A DNA stretch of 64,000 nucleotides from Pomphorhynchus laevis. Taxonomy: Eukaryota > Acanthocephala > Palaeacanthocephala > Echinorhynchida > Pomphorhynchidae. This document shows positions 12,855 to 27,800 of this stretch, piece after piece (the stretch's first letter is position 1; each line of letters begins with the position of its first letter). The DNA lies in the NCBI GenBank assembly GCA_012934845.2, contig WNNJ02003660.1, forward strand, positions 1 through 64,000. The letters run 5' to 3'. Below the pieces are notes generated by a model, which worked only from the letters and a program-made list of their open reading frames with translations, searched no databases and was not told the origin of the DNA. A program made the position numbers and the translations under genes.

Positions 12855-15800
12855 TTATTTTTTAAAAACTAAATTTGTTTAAACATTTCGCAAAATAATT
12901 TTGTGCAAAATAATAATTTCGGATATCTATGATTTATATTAACTAAATAAAAATCTTAGTTCAGTAAACTCTAGTTACGATGATCCAACTCGAATTTCTT
13001 TCTGACATCTTTCGACATATTCAATTATATACGAGATTCTTCCAGATATTCAAGTGCAATAATTATATTAGTTGACGATATGTGGTGTAGCGTCTAATAA
13101 AATCACAATGTTTTGACTGCTATTTGGAGAAAAATATCTCCCGACATAAAAACCGTTTTAGATTTATAATTAATAAATTTATCATGGATTTAGATGGGTG
13201 ATATGTCAGAACAAATTTATCATGGATTTAGCAGGGCAATATGCAAGAATGATCATGGAATATATTTCTTGTAAATTTAAAAATAAACTTTACGAGATAA
13301 TTTACAAGATAACTTAACATATCCTTTTACAAGATATATACCTTCTTTATCATTAATATTGGTTATATTATATAAAACCAATACTTCTTTATCATTAATA
13401 TATTATATTATAGTAGCTATTATATATGATAGGATATATAATAACTCTAATAATAGCTATTTTATAATTTAATAGCTATAATATACAATATGTTTTGAAA
13501 TGTGCTTTCATATCTTTAGGTGTCTTATTCATAAAGACAGAAAGTGGTTTTAATGTACATTTAAACGCATTACATATGAACCTAGGTTTTATTGGATTTT
13601 TATGTAATTTTGGATTCCAATATAATATAGGTATAGTTTTATTATCTAATTCAACCTTTATACCCTTTTTATCCATTATAGAACAGTGACTTGTATTAAT
13701 TGCTTTTAAACTCAACTCACTACGTTCATATGTTGGATTTACATTTAAGTCATTAGAATTAACCTCTTTCATTAGTATATCATAATAAAGCTTTTTGCAT
13801 ATGAAGACAGTTATTACTAGCTTTATCAATAGTTGTTATTATATAGTTATTTCTTAAAGAAAACTCACTATTATATAGTAGTGAGTTTATATTGTTTCCT
13901 TATAATATTGACAAAATATAAATTGTTTGCTTACGGCTGATGAAATTCTCCGCTCTCGCTAATTAATAAATGCTTTAAAAATTTAGGTAACTTTTCAAAG
14001 ATAATTAACTATTTGATTAATGAATAGAAATTGATCCACATTGCGGATATACAGTTTAGTAAACATTTTGTGGTTACAGTTAAGTAAAATTGTTGGTAAT
14101 TCAAATAATTATTTTCGAAAACGTAAATAGAAACTTAATCGTAGAAGATTACTCACCATGTATCCAAATGAGCCGGTAATCGTGACTGACATAAGTGCCA
14201 GTATTACCATTACGATCACTCTACGTTTTCTTAAATCTAAAGGAACAATATTATTTTAAGTTAAAAAGATATTTATAAAGTTCAAATGCATAATAAAATT
14301 AGTTAACAATGGCATGTTTTAAGAAAAAATGCCATTGCAGATTCTGAAAATAATTAAATCAACATTCCGAAAAATCCGGAAAAATGTTTGAATTTAGCGA
14401 GTTATAACTTAATTTTTATAAAACATTATATATTATTTAATATATATATATAATTTAATATTATATATAATATAATATTAAGAAATATTCCGATATTAGA
14501 AATAGTTGCTTGAGAGCACATTTTTAATGTTTGAGTATTAGCACGTGACAACGAATATATCGGAAATATCATAATAATAGTGCAAATACCAGTTTAGTTT
14601 AACTGCTATGCTTTGCAAAACATTTTGGTTGCTGATACTTTACTTGGATTCTATTTAAATAATCAAGTCATTAAATAATGCTATTGAAATTTTATCCCTT
14701 TTTCCTTAATTCAAAAATATCTGATTGGAAAATAGTACAACAGATGATTTACAATTTAAGCATAAATATGCCAGTTATCGAATCAGTATGATCATTAAAA
14801 TCAACAAGTACGTAACCTCACTGTAAAAATCAGCTTGCGATTTAATATCCTATTATCATTATTATAACCTATTATTTTTTAAAGTTTCTTTAATTTTAAT
14901 ATCAAATAATATTAATAATTATAATCTGAGAAATTTTATTTTCCTCACATCCGCTTGTAAGCGATGGATGTTGCTGACTCAATATAATGAGAACGGATGA
15001 CTAAATAATCTGCATGCATTATGCAGCTGAATCTACCGATTTGACAGACAAAGGAGGGAAGGTCACTAACGGAGTTTTACCCTTTCTCTTAAAATAGAAA
15101 TCGCTGCAACTGTAGATCTACCTGGTCGAAAGCAATATTGTTCATTTTTATATACTAAACAACATTGTCGCTTAATACGACGATAAACTAGCGAAGTCAA
15201 TAGTTTATAGGCATGATTTGTTAAGGCTATTCCTCGATAAGAGTTAGTAGATAAAGGATCTGTTTTGCCTTTATACATAAATTTTATGGTTGCTTTTTTC
15301 CAGAACTTAGGAATAGGATACCCAAACAGAATAGAATTGTAAAGCCCCAACTAGAATGGCTCTAATAAAATATATGTAAATATATTATATATAATATAAT
15401 ATATGTAAAGACTGTTTGATATGCTTTATGCATAACCCACCAAGACCAACCCGATTTCTTATCTCTATAGAAAATACACAAGCTCTTAACTCCTGAAGAG
15501 TAAATGGGGAATTTAAGATTTGATTAATGTCATGATATATTTCCGTAAAGGAGAATTGTGAAAGTAATAAAGGATACGAAGAAGAAACGTATTCATTCAA
15601 GGGATCGTACAAAACAGCCCTGAAATGATTTTCCCACTATCGAGAGGGATTTTAGATGATAATGCGAGTTGTCTAACTTTCAGCTTCCAAGAGTAGATTT
15701 CAGCATCCTTCAAAGTGCGTTGTTCTTCGGTTTTAAAATGCTTGTCATTCAAACAATTGATAGAAGATCGATAGAATAGCTTTACGTCCCTATATTCCTG

Positions 15801-18800
15801 ACTTTCGCGTGCTCTAGATGCCGGAAGTTTATGCATAGCAATGAGTTTACTACGGAGTTAACGCAAATACAGAGGAATTTTGAATGGTGAACACTTCGGT
15901 TTCTGAGTAGATGCAAAGCAACATTCTAAGAGTGTATCTCGAACTTCGTTGTACCTCGAACCATCTGTACAAAGAAAATTAGTGGTGAGCGCTGATAATC
16001 TAGGGTTTATTAGATCTAGTCTACGACACATCATCCAGACAGCTTGAAAATGACTTGCTTATGTTTTCTGCGTAAAGATCATTCGCTGCCTAGGCACAGG
16101 GAAGCTGATGTTACTTTGCAGTTTGTGCACAAAATATCTATACACCTTCTTCCCTGATCACTTTCGTAGGACCAACCCTCACAAGGGTAGCTACGGTTAA
16201 TGCCATACGGAGTTAACGAATTGACAATGTCCTTTATTTTATCTGACAATGATAATACTTACATCGGCATGAAAGTCACCAGCTATAATTATATGTGATG
16301 TTCTGGTAGAGAGCCTATGATATCTACTAAATCACTGTTAATGCCAGAAACATCAATATTTGGATTGAAATACAACCCACGATTGTAACATGTTGTTTAT
16401 GAACGATAACGTTAAAATCACTGAGGCTCGCATGCCAGGTCAAAATACTTGGCTTAACGCCTACTACGATGCATCCTATAGGACGCCGCCAAAAAGAGGC
16501 TTTTGCAAATTTTTTAAATATATGAAAACCTTTATTGATATCGGTTTAGAGCAAAATGTCTCTGTTAATACTATGATGTCATATCCTCTCAAAAACGAGT
16601 CAAATCATTCAGATAAAAGCTTATCAGGACCTTCTATATAAAAAATCTAAAACCTTTACAATTGAGGCGAAATCATAACTCTGGTTTAGAGCCCGTGAAC
16701 TAATCGGCTGTAGACCAATATGTTAGTACTCATCGCGACACTATGTTTTAGTCATATAGGAGTAGATGGCAGAGAGGTAACGATTCCATGATTGAAGAAA
16801 GGTCTTCACCTCGCAGCTCAAAGTGGGTGATTTCCGAACTAATCGAATTATGGGAAACAATATGGACTTGAACAATTCTGTTTTGCCGAATTCGAAACGA
16901 CTTTTGTGGCACAATCCTACGCTTATGAAGCTCGGCGCGAAGAAATTTTCCAGTATCTCATTCTGTTACAGATATATATGGCTTGTTAAAAACTTTCGAG
17001 TAATCATCATGGTCCGAAGGGAAAAAGCTTTCGATAAAATAAAGTTTGTGAAAGATGGGTTAGAGATTACCAACAGCCAATGAGGATATCTATCGTGGTT
17101 GGCTGGTAAGCGAACGAGTTTAAGAGGTGTGTTGTTGTCCGCGCAACCAATAAGGGATATCATTTTTTAAACACATGTTCGGCCATCATCTAAAACGGGT
17201 GAATTTTTGATAACCACAATCGAAGAACGCCTATTCTCTCGTTCAATTGTACAAAATATATCTCTATTCGACGCTCTCTCTATTGATTGCAGATAAACTC
17301 GCTAAAACTACCCGAGTGATTTCTGAACTAATATTCTTACTCGCTACTTTCGCACAGGTGGAAGGGTGAGAATCTACATTATCATTAATCTTGTATTTTT
17401 GAGAGAATCTGCTAGATTGCGAACTAATCTAATGAATCTGAAACTTAAGCTCAAGTATCTCACTTCTTAAAGAATTAATCGTCTTTTCGTGGGTTTCGAA
17501 ACCTGCAATGGTGCATGAGCCACAATAAAAGTAACGCATAATGAAATTATTAGTTAGACGAGAGGGAGCTTTTATTATTGTATTACAGTTTTTAGCCGTG
17601 CACTTTATAACAAATGCTACGAACCTACTTGAATCTTCAGAATGTGATGAGCTAGGCGATATACTAGTAATCGGTATTTGAAAGTGGATACTAGAGTAAC
17701 GATCAAATCCGTCAGTGTTCGATGTAATCGGGGATAGATTCGTACATATTTAGGCTAAACAATTAGTACAGAACCTACTGTCTTCGAGCAAACACAACTT
17801 CTGGACTCTGCCGATCATCAGTTGCAACTGCAACAACGGAGTTCTATTAAATCAAAATCTGCAGGGCCAAACCGAAATCAGGAAGTTCAAATCAAAATTG
17901 TTGTTCGACCGTTGCTTGCGTCAAATAATAATTCGTTGTTCGACGTTGCTTGCGTCGTATTCAGACAAAGTATCTTGTGTAAGTTGTTATAATTGCTGTT
18001 GTTCGATCGTTGCTTGCGTCGTAATAATAATTCGTTGTTATTAATATTACTTTTTTTCTTATAATCAAGTAATTTATTTATAAAGTTACACAAATGAATC
18101 TTTTACATCTTTCACACACATCTAGAACGCTAGGGAAATCGTCTTCACAACAGCAAAACTCAGTCTTCTTTGAATTTTGCTCATCGTGTAGATATACGAG
18201 TCTTTTTTCCAAAGGAAATGATTCTTGCGGCTTTTCTTAATAGTATCAAGAACTCTCGATCTTATCCTTCTGTCGTTGACATTATGTCAGGCACAAAAAC
18301 TCCGTATTCCACCTTATTTACGCGTTCCATGTATTTGGCACATTTTCTGTGCTCGTGATATTGGAAAGATTGTTCTACTGTCGAATTGGCGTATGATAGT
18401 ACGAAGTGGTTATACACTGCTACGTCTATGAATGACCGTTCCTCGATGGCAGAACTGAAATCTGAACAGACAATATTCATTCGAGCTGAACGATATCTGG
18501 TTGTTGTGGTGCTGCTGAATTGTATTTCGTCTGGAACTGCGTGGAGCTCCTGCTCACACTTCGTATTGTTAATGCATCTTTCAGCACCGTCGCCAACGTA
18601 CCTTTTACGGCATTGTGACGAACAAAAGTTGTACTACCAATTCTACAGGACAGAATATGTTTCAAGTCTGTGCCCTCTTCACATTTACAACGGAGCTTCT
18701 GTTCCGGGTTTATATTGTACCTTACACCGACTGCGATCTCAAACTGCTTTGATGTCAAACACCAACCAAAACTCTTCCGTGTTATTAATATTACTAATAT

Positions 18801-21800
18801 AAATAATAATTATAATATTATATGATTTCAACAGTAATTACAAACTTATCAACAAAAAAATCTTACATATAATAATAGTGTTAAATCTTGGATCTACTTC
18901 GCAAAAAATCTACAATTTAATAGATTATGACTTATTCGGAATATACAACTATTTATTGATGTAGTCTTTTCTGAGGAAAGCAGAGGAAATGCAATTATAA
19001 AGAAATATTTTACAACTCTATTTAATTTTCAGAAATTAATAAATTTTAGAAATACTATTACTTCAAATTAATAAGCTATTTAAGTTTAAATTAAATTGAA
19101 AATCGATACAATTAATTATCACTTGAAAAAGATTGGTTTTATTTTTAGTAGATGATGCTATTATATGTTAAAGGACCCAAATCTGAATCTGAAATCCTTA
19201 ACTTTATGAAGCTCTTATATTTATACCAATACGCTTGTTATTTATTAGTCAATTCTTAAAAATTGACTATTATTTTAAATTTCAATTTTTTTATTTTAAC
19301 TTATATTAATTATAAATATAAAATATATAAAAATAAATATATAAATTAAAACGATTATTTATAGTTATTTATTATCTAATTATTAAATTTTGATTTTGTA
19401 ATTTAGCATTATTATCTATTTATATTTTAATTTTATAATTATATTAAATATGTAGACTTAGTTAGCTGATTTGTTTCAATATAAGTGAATATAGTTGATA
19501 TTATTTTTTACCTGTTGCATCTGCTACATTCCCATCTTCTCTCTAAAGGCAAAAATAAAATGTATAGCATATTAAAACAGTAAATGTTTTTTAGTTATAT
19601 TTCTTCCAATAATAAAAAAGTGATATTTATAAGAAGTGATATTTATAAGAAGTGATATTAAATTATAATACCAATAATCTCACTACTAATTTCATAATAA
19701 ATTATCATAAATGGAAATTTCCTATGCGACTGGTTAAACGTGATCCCAAAATAAAATATTTTATTTTTTATATTTTTTATTATTTTAATTTTTTACAGAT
19801 ACTGAGGCTATAAAAAGGCATTTCAACCGTGATTTATTATTGTCATTAACAATTTATCATATTAATCCAAAAATATGTAAAACTGATGAACCCGGTTTGA
19901 CTGGAATATAGCTGATAAAGTTGCAGTCGAGGCTGGTAAAGCGCTTTTATTGATGCGTGATCAGCATTTCAAAGTCGAAATTGATGTGATCTTACTAGGA
20001 TAATCCGATAAAGTTATCTTTTTAATTCAACATGTCGCAGGAGTTTCACATTGTTTATCCGCAATCCAATAACATGCTGAAAGCCATCACTAAGCAAATA
20101 AAGAATTTTGTGATGCTTTAAACTGCATGTATGATTTGGTACCATCAAATCGTAATAGTCTTAAGTGAGCTTGCGGTACTCTAATTGATGAAAATCATGC
20201 CCTATGATGCAAAAAGGCGTTTTGCCGAGTGTTAGATATACTGTGGTTCAAAATTTATTTGGCCGAGAATGGACGAATATTTATCACGGCGCAGGAACTA
20301 AACATCTAATACACGAGGTTGACCCTAACATCGAGTTTTATTTGACGACAATTACACAAAAACGTGAAACTAGACTGGAACACACTTTGATGTCAGAGCT
20401 TTTAGTACGTTTGCTCCATTCAATTTGTAGCGATCTGTCTCCAACATATTTAATTACCGTAAAAATCGCAATGCATAATTTATGAAGAGCGTCATGGAGA
20501 ACTGAAGTATATTTAAACCACTTATTTTGTCTACCTCAGCCGGAAATGTTCAAGTATTTCTAGAAACTATCATGAAATTTGTAGCGCGAAACCTAGGCAT
20601 AGAGTATGTGTAGCTAACTAGGGCATCGTCACATTGCCACCGATTATGTTGTTTAAAAAAATAATTCCTTCATATCATGAAAAAGTTCTTTGATTTTAAA
20701 TTATTTTTAAATGTAAAAATTACAAAAAATAATTTAAATTTAATTTTAAAAAATAGTATTTTTAATATCATGTTAGATAAAAATAACAAAAATCCAATTA
20801 AATAACGCATATCTTATTCATTTATTTATTTATTTAGGTTGTTTTATAAAGCTGAGTAATTTAGCAAAACCTCATAAAAAATCAATCCTATGAAACAGAA
20901 AATAATTCAAAAATAAAAAATTGTTTTTTTTTCTATCAAAGAACACTTGTATTTGTCATACTGAAAAAGTGTTATGCATAACAAAAAAGTGTCATGTATA
21001 AAATGCTTAAATTTATGATAATTCAACGTAATAATTTATTGTTTATGCCATTTTTTGTGGATTTAAAACGTTAATAGTCAAACTAAACTACGGAGCATTT
21101 ATTATGATGGAGACTGATACCTCGTATGCTGATATTAAAAAATACTCAATAAGTTAATTTACGAAGTTATTAAAGCAGAAAATCCTGATTTACGTTATGG
21201 ACTAATCACCCGATCTATTAAATACAGAAAATCCGTGTTTTCGCCTTATACGAATATTTGATCAATTTAGGTAAAAGTAGTTTTCAGGTCAATAAACTTA
21301 TAAACTTATAATTTTGTCCACTGCAAGAAAAGTTGTTCCAGCATCTAAAGAAACAATTAGGGAGATTGCAGTGCAAACATCTACTCATAGAGTATGCGTA
21401 CCTAAACTATGTGGCCAGTTTAAACGTAAAGTTGCATTCTAATTGGCCAGGGCATCGTCACTTATCCTGTGAATATCTGGCTTAAAAAAATTCCGTTGTA
21501 TGATAGAAATGCTCTTTAATTTTAAAGATTTTTAAATGTAAAAAAATACAAAAGATAATTTAAATTAAATTAAAAAATCGTATTTTTAATATTCGTATTA
21601 GATCAAAATAACAAGGAAAGCTAATTCATTTCTTAATAGGTGTTTTTATAAAGTTGAGAAATTTGGCGTTAGCTAAAATAAGCTTTTAGGCCAAAAAAAG
21701 ATAAATTAAGAAAAAAATTATAAGTTTAATACTTTCATAAAAATGGTTACTTGAAATAAGAAAAAAACTTAGAAAGTAAAATACATTCTTCTTAGTATAG

Positions 21801-24800
21801 AATATTAAGTTCAATAATTATTATATAAAATAATTAATATTATTGTTTAATAGTTTCAACTTAATCTTTTACAACTACCAGAAGTTGTATATTTAATTCG
21901 TTAACGCGATTAAATATTGAACTTAAATTATTAAACAAAGTTTTGTATATTTTTTACAAAGATGAATTAATCAACATTCTAGTTTCTCCCTTTAATTACA
22001 AAATTATAAATTCCAATAATTTATGTAAGGCAACAAACGAAATAGATTGATATAATTACTATTAGATTGTATCTGGTTTGGCATGGAAAATGAACATTTT
22101 TGGTTCATTGATTCATTTTTGATTAATGTGATTTAGATTTAGATATAAATAATTCATTAATAAATACAAATGTTCACTTTGTAAAATTGATTCGTTAAAA
22201 ATTATTAAGATTTAAATGATTTCATTTTATTTTTTAACCAATATTTGTTAAATATATATGTATATATAGGAATCTATCGATAATAAAACGAATCTCAAAG
22301 GGTTTACAAGATGTATAAACATTACGCTCCCCCATTGACCATATAGATTTCAGTGGATTCAGAGATTATATTACAGTATGATCTCTGTAGTATATCGTGT
22401 TTTGTTACAATGTTTGAATTAAATAAATTATTTATCACTGATAATATCAATCATATTTGGGCTTTTAATGGAAATATGTGCGTAACTGTAGGTAATTCGA
22501 ATTCTTAATATTTATATATTTAATTCGGCAAATAATATATGTTTCATTCAGACATTACATTAACGGTTAGCCGAAAATAAACCTTACGTTTCTTATTTCA
22601 CTTAAATTCGACTTCACTCCATTTATATACCTGTCGAAAAAAATAAATCATATAATATCATTTGTGATTTCTTACAAATTTCCTTCCCAAAATTGCTTTG
22701 GATTAATTGATTTTACTAATTCAAATGAATAATCGGGTCTAAAATGATAGGCAAATACAAATAGTTCTCAAATTCGACAAGCACATTTAATGTTACACAT
22801 TGACTTAATAGAATGTAAATGAATGTAATAAAATATAATGTCTATTTCCTAATGCGCATTAATATGTCTTCTGAATGTGACGGAACATCTCAAAAATATT
22901 AGAAAATGAACCAATAGAAAATATCGGTGGCATTTATGAATTCACTTGTCCAAATTTAAGTAGCATTTGGCTAATTAAACTTGTCATATTCTTAGCCCTC
23001 ATTAGGAAACCATATCTTACGATATCTAAGATATCAATTATTAATGCAATTAACACAATTAAAACAGTAAGATCACACACATAATATGGCATTATACAAT
23101 TTGCAACAAAGTGCGGATATGACAGTCAGTCAAAATACCAAGTAAATCAGATGGATTAAAAAATAAATGTAACTTTGCAGATTAAACTCTTTCGACATAG
23201 TTTGGCTCGTCAGCATATCAATGTAGCCAAGATTGTAGAGTATATACAGACGACTAATCAAAACGAAAGCGTAATTGCTTATCTTGCAAACTGCCTTCGT
23301 TGCATCATTTGTTCAAAATTACTTTAAGAAAGCAGCGCAATTTCACAATGAGCAAAGCATAATAATATTTTGTATAAATAAATATTTTTAAATTTTAAAA
23401 ATTATTTTAATCAAAATATTAAATACTGATTATGCTGTGCCATTCGTCATGCGTGTACTAAACGAATACTCATTTTATGTCAGTCATATCATGATTTTTG
23501 TTAAAAATTGTTAAATTACTGTCTTTAAGACTAATAAAATAACCCTCGTAAAAGTTCATAGTATTTTTAATCACATATTTGACAACACATTACATCCGTT
23601 GAAATAGCAGTGCACGGAAAATAACACACTCTTATTATTGTGATTTGCAGTGCAAAAATATATTTTTGAAATTTAATACAATTGTTAAAATCGAAAAAAT
23701 AAATACGCTTTTTAGTTTAAAAGGGTAAGCAAAGCTGCTCTATTGTCTTGTAAATGCAAAAATATTTGGAATAAAAAGAGCTACTTACAAATCAGATAAT
23801 CTCCTAATTTAATAAACACAAGGTAGAAAGTATTAATTTCAAATTTGAATACTAACAGAGTAAGGTTTTCTTGATCAGGCATGATAATCACTGAATCACT
23901 AGGGATGATTATTTCTGAAAAACTCCTAAATTGTTAAGATAAAATTATCTAAAAGATGTTGATTTATGTAATTACATTTGTCTAAGATTTGTGAAATTCT
24001 GAAAATTAGGATGGCTGAGGATTCCATTCTTTAATTGTCTTAATAAAAGATAAAAATATAATTTGTATTGAATTTTCATCGATTTACATTTCATAAACAT
24101 TTGACGGATTGCTGATTTTGTCTTTAAGTGCCATGTTGTTACCGTAAAGAGTTCTAAACAAAAGGAATGTAAGCAATATCTAGTGGATATTGTTAAATAT
24201 CCACTAGATATAAATTTTTCAATATCATGACTAAAGATCTTATATTTTAAGAGAGATCGAAAAGAATTCTAAACAAAATGTGTGCAAGCAATATCTAATA
24301 GATATCAAGTTCTACTAAATAATGTTGCAATATATTAAATTTTGCAAACATTTATTCAATATCATGGCCTAAACATTTATGTTTAAAAGTATTATTAATT
24401 CCATCATTAGATTCATATGTTATTTTGTTAAATTAAGATTATCGAGTGAATTTGAATTTCAAATTTGAATACTTACAGAGTAAGGTTTTCTTGATCAGGC
24501 ATGATTATAACTGAATCACTAGGGATCATTATTTCTGAAAAACTCCTAAATTGTTAAGATAAAATTATCTAAAAGATGTTGATTTATGTAATTACATTTG
24601 TCTAAGATTTGTGAAATTCTGAAAATTAGGATGGCTGAGGATTCCATTCTTTAATTGTCTTAATAAAAGATAAAAATATAATTTGTATTGAATTTTCATC
24701 GATTTACATTTCATAAACATTTGACGGATTGCTGATTTTGTCTTTAAGTGCTATGTTGTTGTCGTAAAGAGTTCTAAACAAAAGGAATGTAAGCAATATC

Positions 24801-27800
24801 TAGTGTAGATCAGGTTAAATTTTGCAATATCATGACTAAAGATCTTATATTTAAAAGTATTATTTATTCCATTATTCGATTAATCTATTTTTGCTAAAAT
24901 TAAGATTATCGAGTATATTTTCATCCTTTTATCAGTAATATATGGCTTTTCTTATAAATAAAATACAATGGAACACCCGTTTTACCCATAAAAAATCGAA
25001 AATCTTTGAGAATAACACCAAAATATTATGACTAAATAAATTATTATTAAAATAATACAAACAGTGCATAGATTCTTAACAAATACGGCTACTTGCAGAT
25101 TAACCTAAGCAAATCTCTTCAAAATAAAGTTTAGAAATAATAAACAAATATATACGAATCAAAACATCAGCAATCAAAAATCACATCATCGAATGCATCT
25201 CTAGACAATAATTATAAACTCAAATAGCTAGGTAGAAACTTATTCTACGTAATTTATATTATTAAAAATTCATTTATTAAATAAAAATAACGATAAATAA
25301 TAAAGCATTATACAATATTTTTTATAATTTATATCAATTTAAAATTTAAAATTAAAATTTAAAATAAAATAAATTTTTTGAATTGACTAGATAACAGATG
25401 AAGTATTGGAATAAAGATTAGAGGTCATCAGAATAAACTGCTAAGCTATCATGTTTCGGGCTCTATTGCTCGACCCAATATAGCAGCAGGTCTGAATACG
25501 CGCTTATAACGTATTTCCTCTGATGAAAGAGGAAAATTATATTTTTAGATAAAAATTATAAAAATTAAATTTAAATAAAATTAAACTAAAAAAATTTAAA
25601 AAATATAAATTAGAGTTAAATACACATTAACCATCAATATATCAAAGCATATATTTCAAATCTTTATAGATTTGAATAGCTTAGATTTATTTTTTAAACA
25701 GATTATTTTCAGATTTATTTTTTAAACACATTACTTAATTCGTATTCTAAAAGCTTAAAAATAAGTAAGCTATTATTGGGCTTTTGATATCTCCAATTTG
25801 AACACATTTTACTTGTCTGAATATGTCTTACTTTTAAATATTTTTGATCTGTCAAATGCCGTATTTGACATAATAAAATGATGACGTATTTCCTCTGATA
25901 AAATTTGCTTATCTAGTATATTATATTATAAAGTATAAGTTATCAAACGATAAAACTTTTCTGATAAAGAGTATAAATTTAATTTAAATAATATTTTGTT
26001 GATGTATATATTTTATAAATATTATCGTAAATTATATTATCGGTATTTTTATCGTAAACTGATGAGGCTTCTCAAAGCCGAAACGGTACGCCGTCTTGTA
26101 TTGTAAAAGCATTAAATTATCTATATATAAAGAGAAGCAGATAGGTGTAATAGACAATCCTAGTGTAATCAAACCTCTTATATATACTGTTAGCATATAT
26201 AGACGATGTTACAGACGATTTTACAAACTCGACAAAAAAATGGCAGATTATTTATTACGTTTCGGTCGTCCGGACTTTTTCTAATTGTAAGAACTATTAC
26301 CAAGACAACTTTTTTGTAGTTAAATTATCCTTATAATTTAAGTTAACTTATTCTAACGCTTCTTAAATACCTATTACATTTAAATTTGTATAAAGCGTAT
26401 TAAAATCATTAGACTTAGACTTTGATGGTTTAATTTTTGTTAGATAGATATATCTTTTTCCGAATATAAGATTAATTAATTTTACTAACGCTTCTTTAAT
26501 ATCTGCTAAATCTAGATTTGTATAAAGCATACTAAAACCGTATTTATATTCTGAAAATTTATTCCTTTTGTCTGTTCTAAAAATTCTTTTGTAGAATTAA
26601 TACTGAAATAGTGTTTTATACCAGTATTAATTTCGATTACCCTACAATATTTTTTAAAGTGTGCTTTAATTACTTTAAGTATTTTTTTCATATAAACAGA
26701 TAGTGGTTTTAGTGTACATTAAGAAACACTACGTATGAACCTAGGTTTTATTGGATTTTTATGTAATTTTGGATTCCAATATAATATAGGTATAGTTTTA
26801 TTATCTGATTCAACCTTTATACCCTTTTTATCCATTATAGAACAGTGACTTGTAAAAATTGTTTCAAAACTCAACTCACTGCATTCATATGTTGGATTTA
26901 CATTTAAATCATCATAATTAACTTCTTTCACTAGTATATCATAATAAAGCTTTTTGCATATGAAGACAAAGTTATTACTAGCTTTATCAATAGTTGTTAT
27001 TATATAGTTATGCTTTAATTTAGTAAGTTCTGTATACATATCTTTATTAATTTTATCTTTACTTTTATAATTGTTTGTTATTTTCATTTTATTTTTAATT
27101 TTATCAAATATATAATCTTTCCAATCTTTCTGGTGGCACGATATTACTCTCACAAGTATTGTTCCTATTTTTGATACAGCAGAACGCTACTAATCAGCAT
27201 GGGTTGGTCTAATCAGCTGCTTATTCAGACCCACATTTCACGTTTCAACCCTTATTATCTGCCTATTCCGTACACTTATGCTGATCTGATCTTAACTAAG
27301 GAGGTCTGTATCGCGATTTAATATATCAATATATGTATATCTATTTCCGAATAAAGGATTAATTAATTTTACTAACGCTTCTTTAATATCTACTAAATCT
27401 AGATTTGTATAAAGCGTACTAAAATCGTATGTATTTATATTGTGAAAATTTATACCTTTAGTTTGTTCTAAAAATTCTTTTGTAGTTTAAATACAGAAAA
27501 CGTGTTTTATACAAGTATTAATTTTGATTACCCTACAATATTTTTTAAAGTTTTTTTATTAGTTAAGTATTAAACGTTTCATTAATATCTGCTATATCTA
27601 GATTTGTATAAAGCGTACTAAAATCGTACGTATTTATATTCTGAAAATTTATTTCTTTAGTTTGTTCTAAAAATTCTTTTATAGTTTAAATACAGAAATA
27701 GTGTTTTATACAAGTATTAATTTTGATTACCCAACAATATTTTTTAAAGTTTTTTTATTAGTTAAGTATTAAACGTTTCATTAATATCTGCTATATCTAG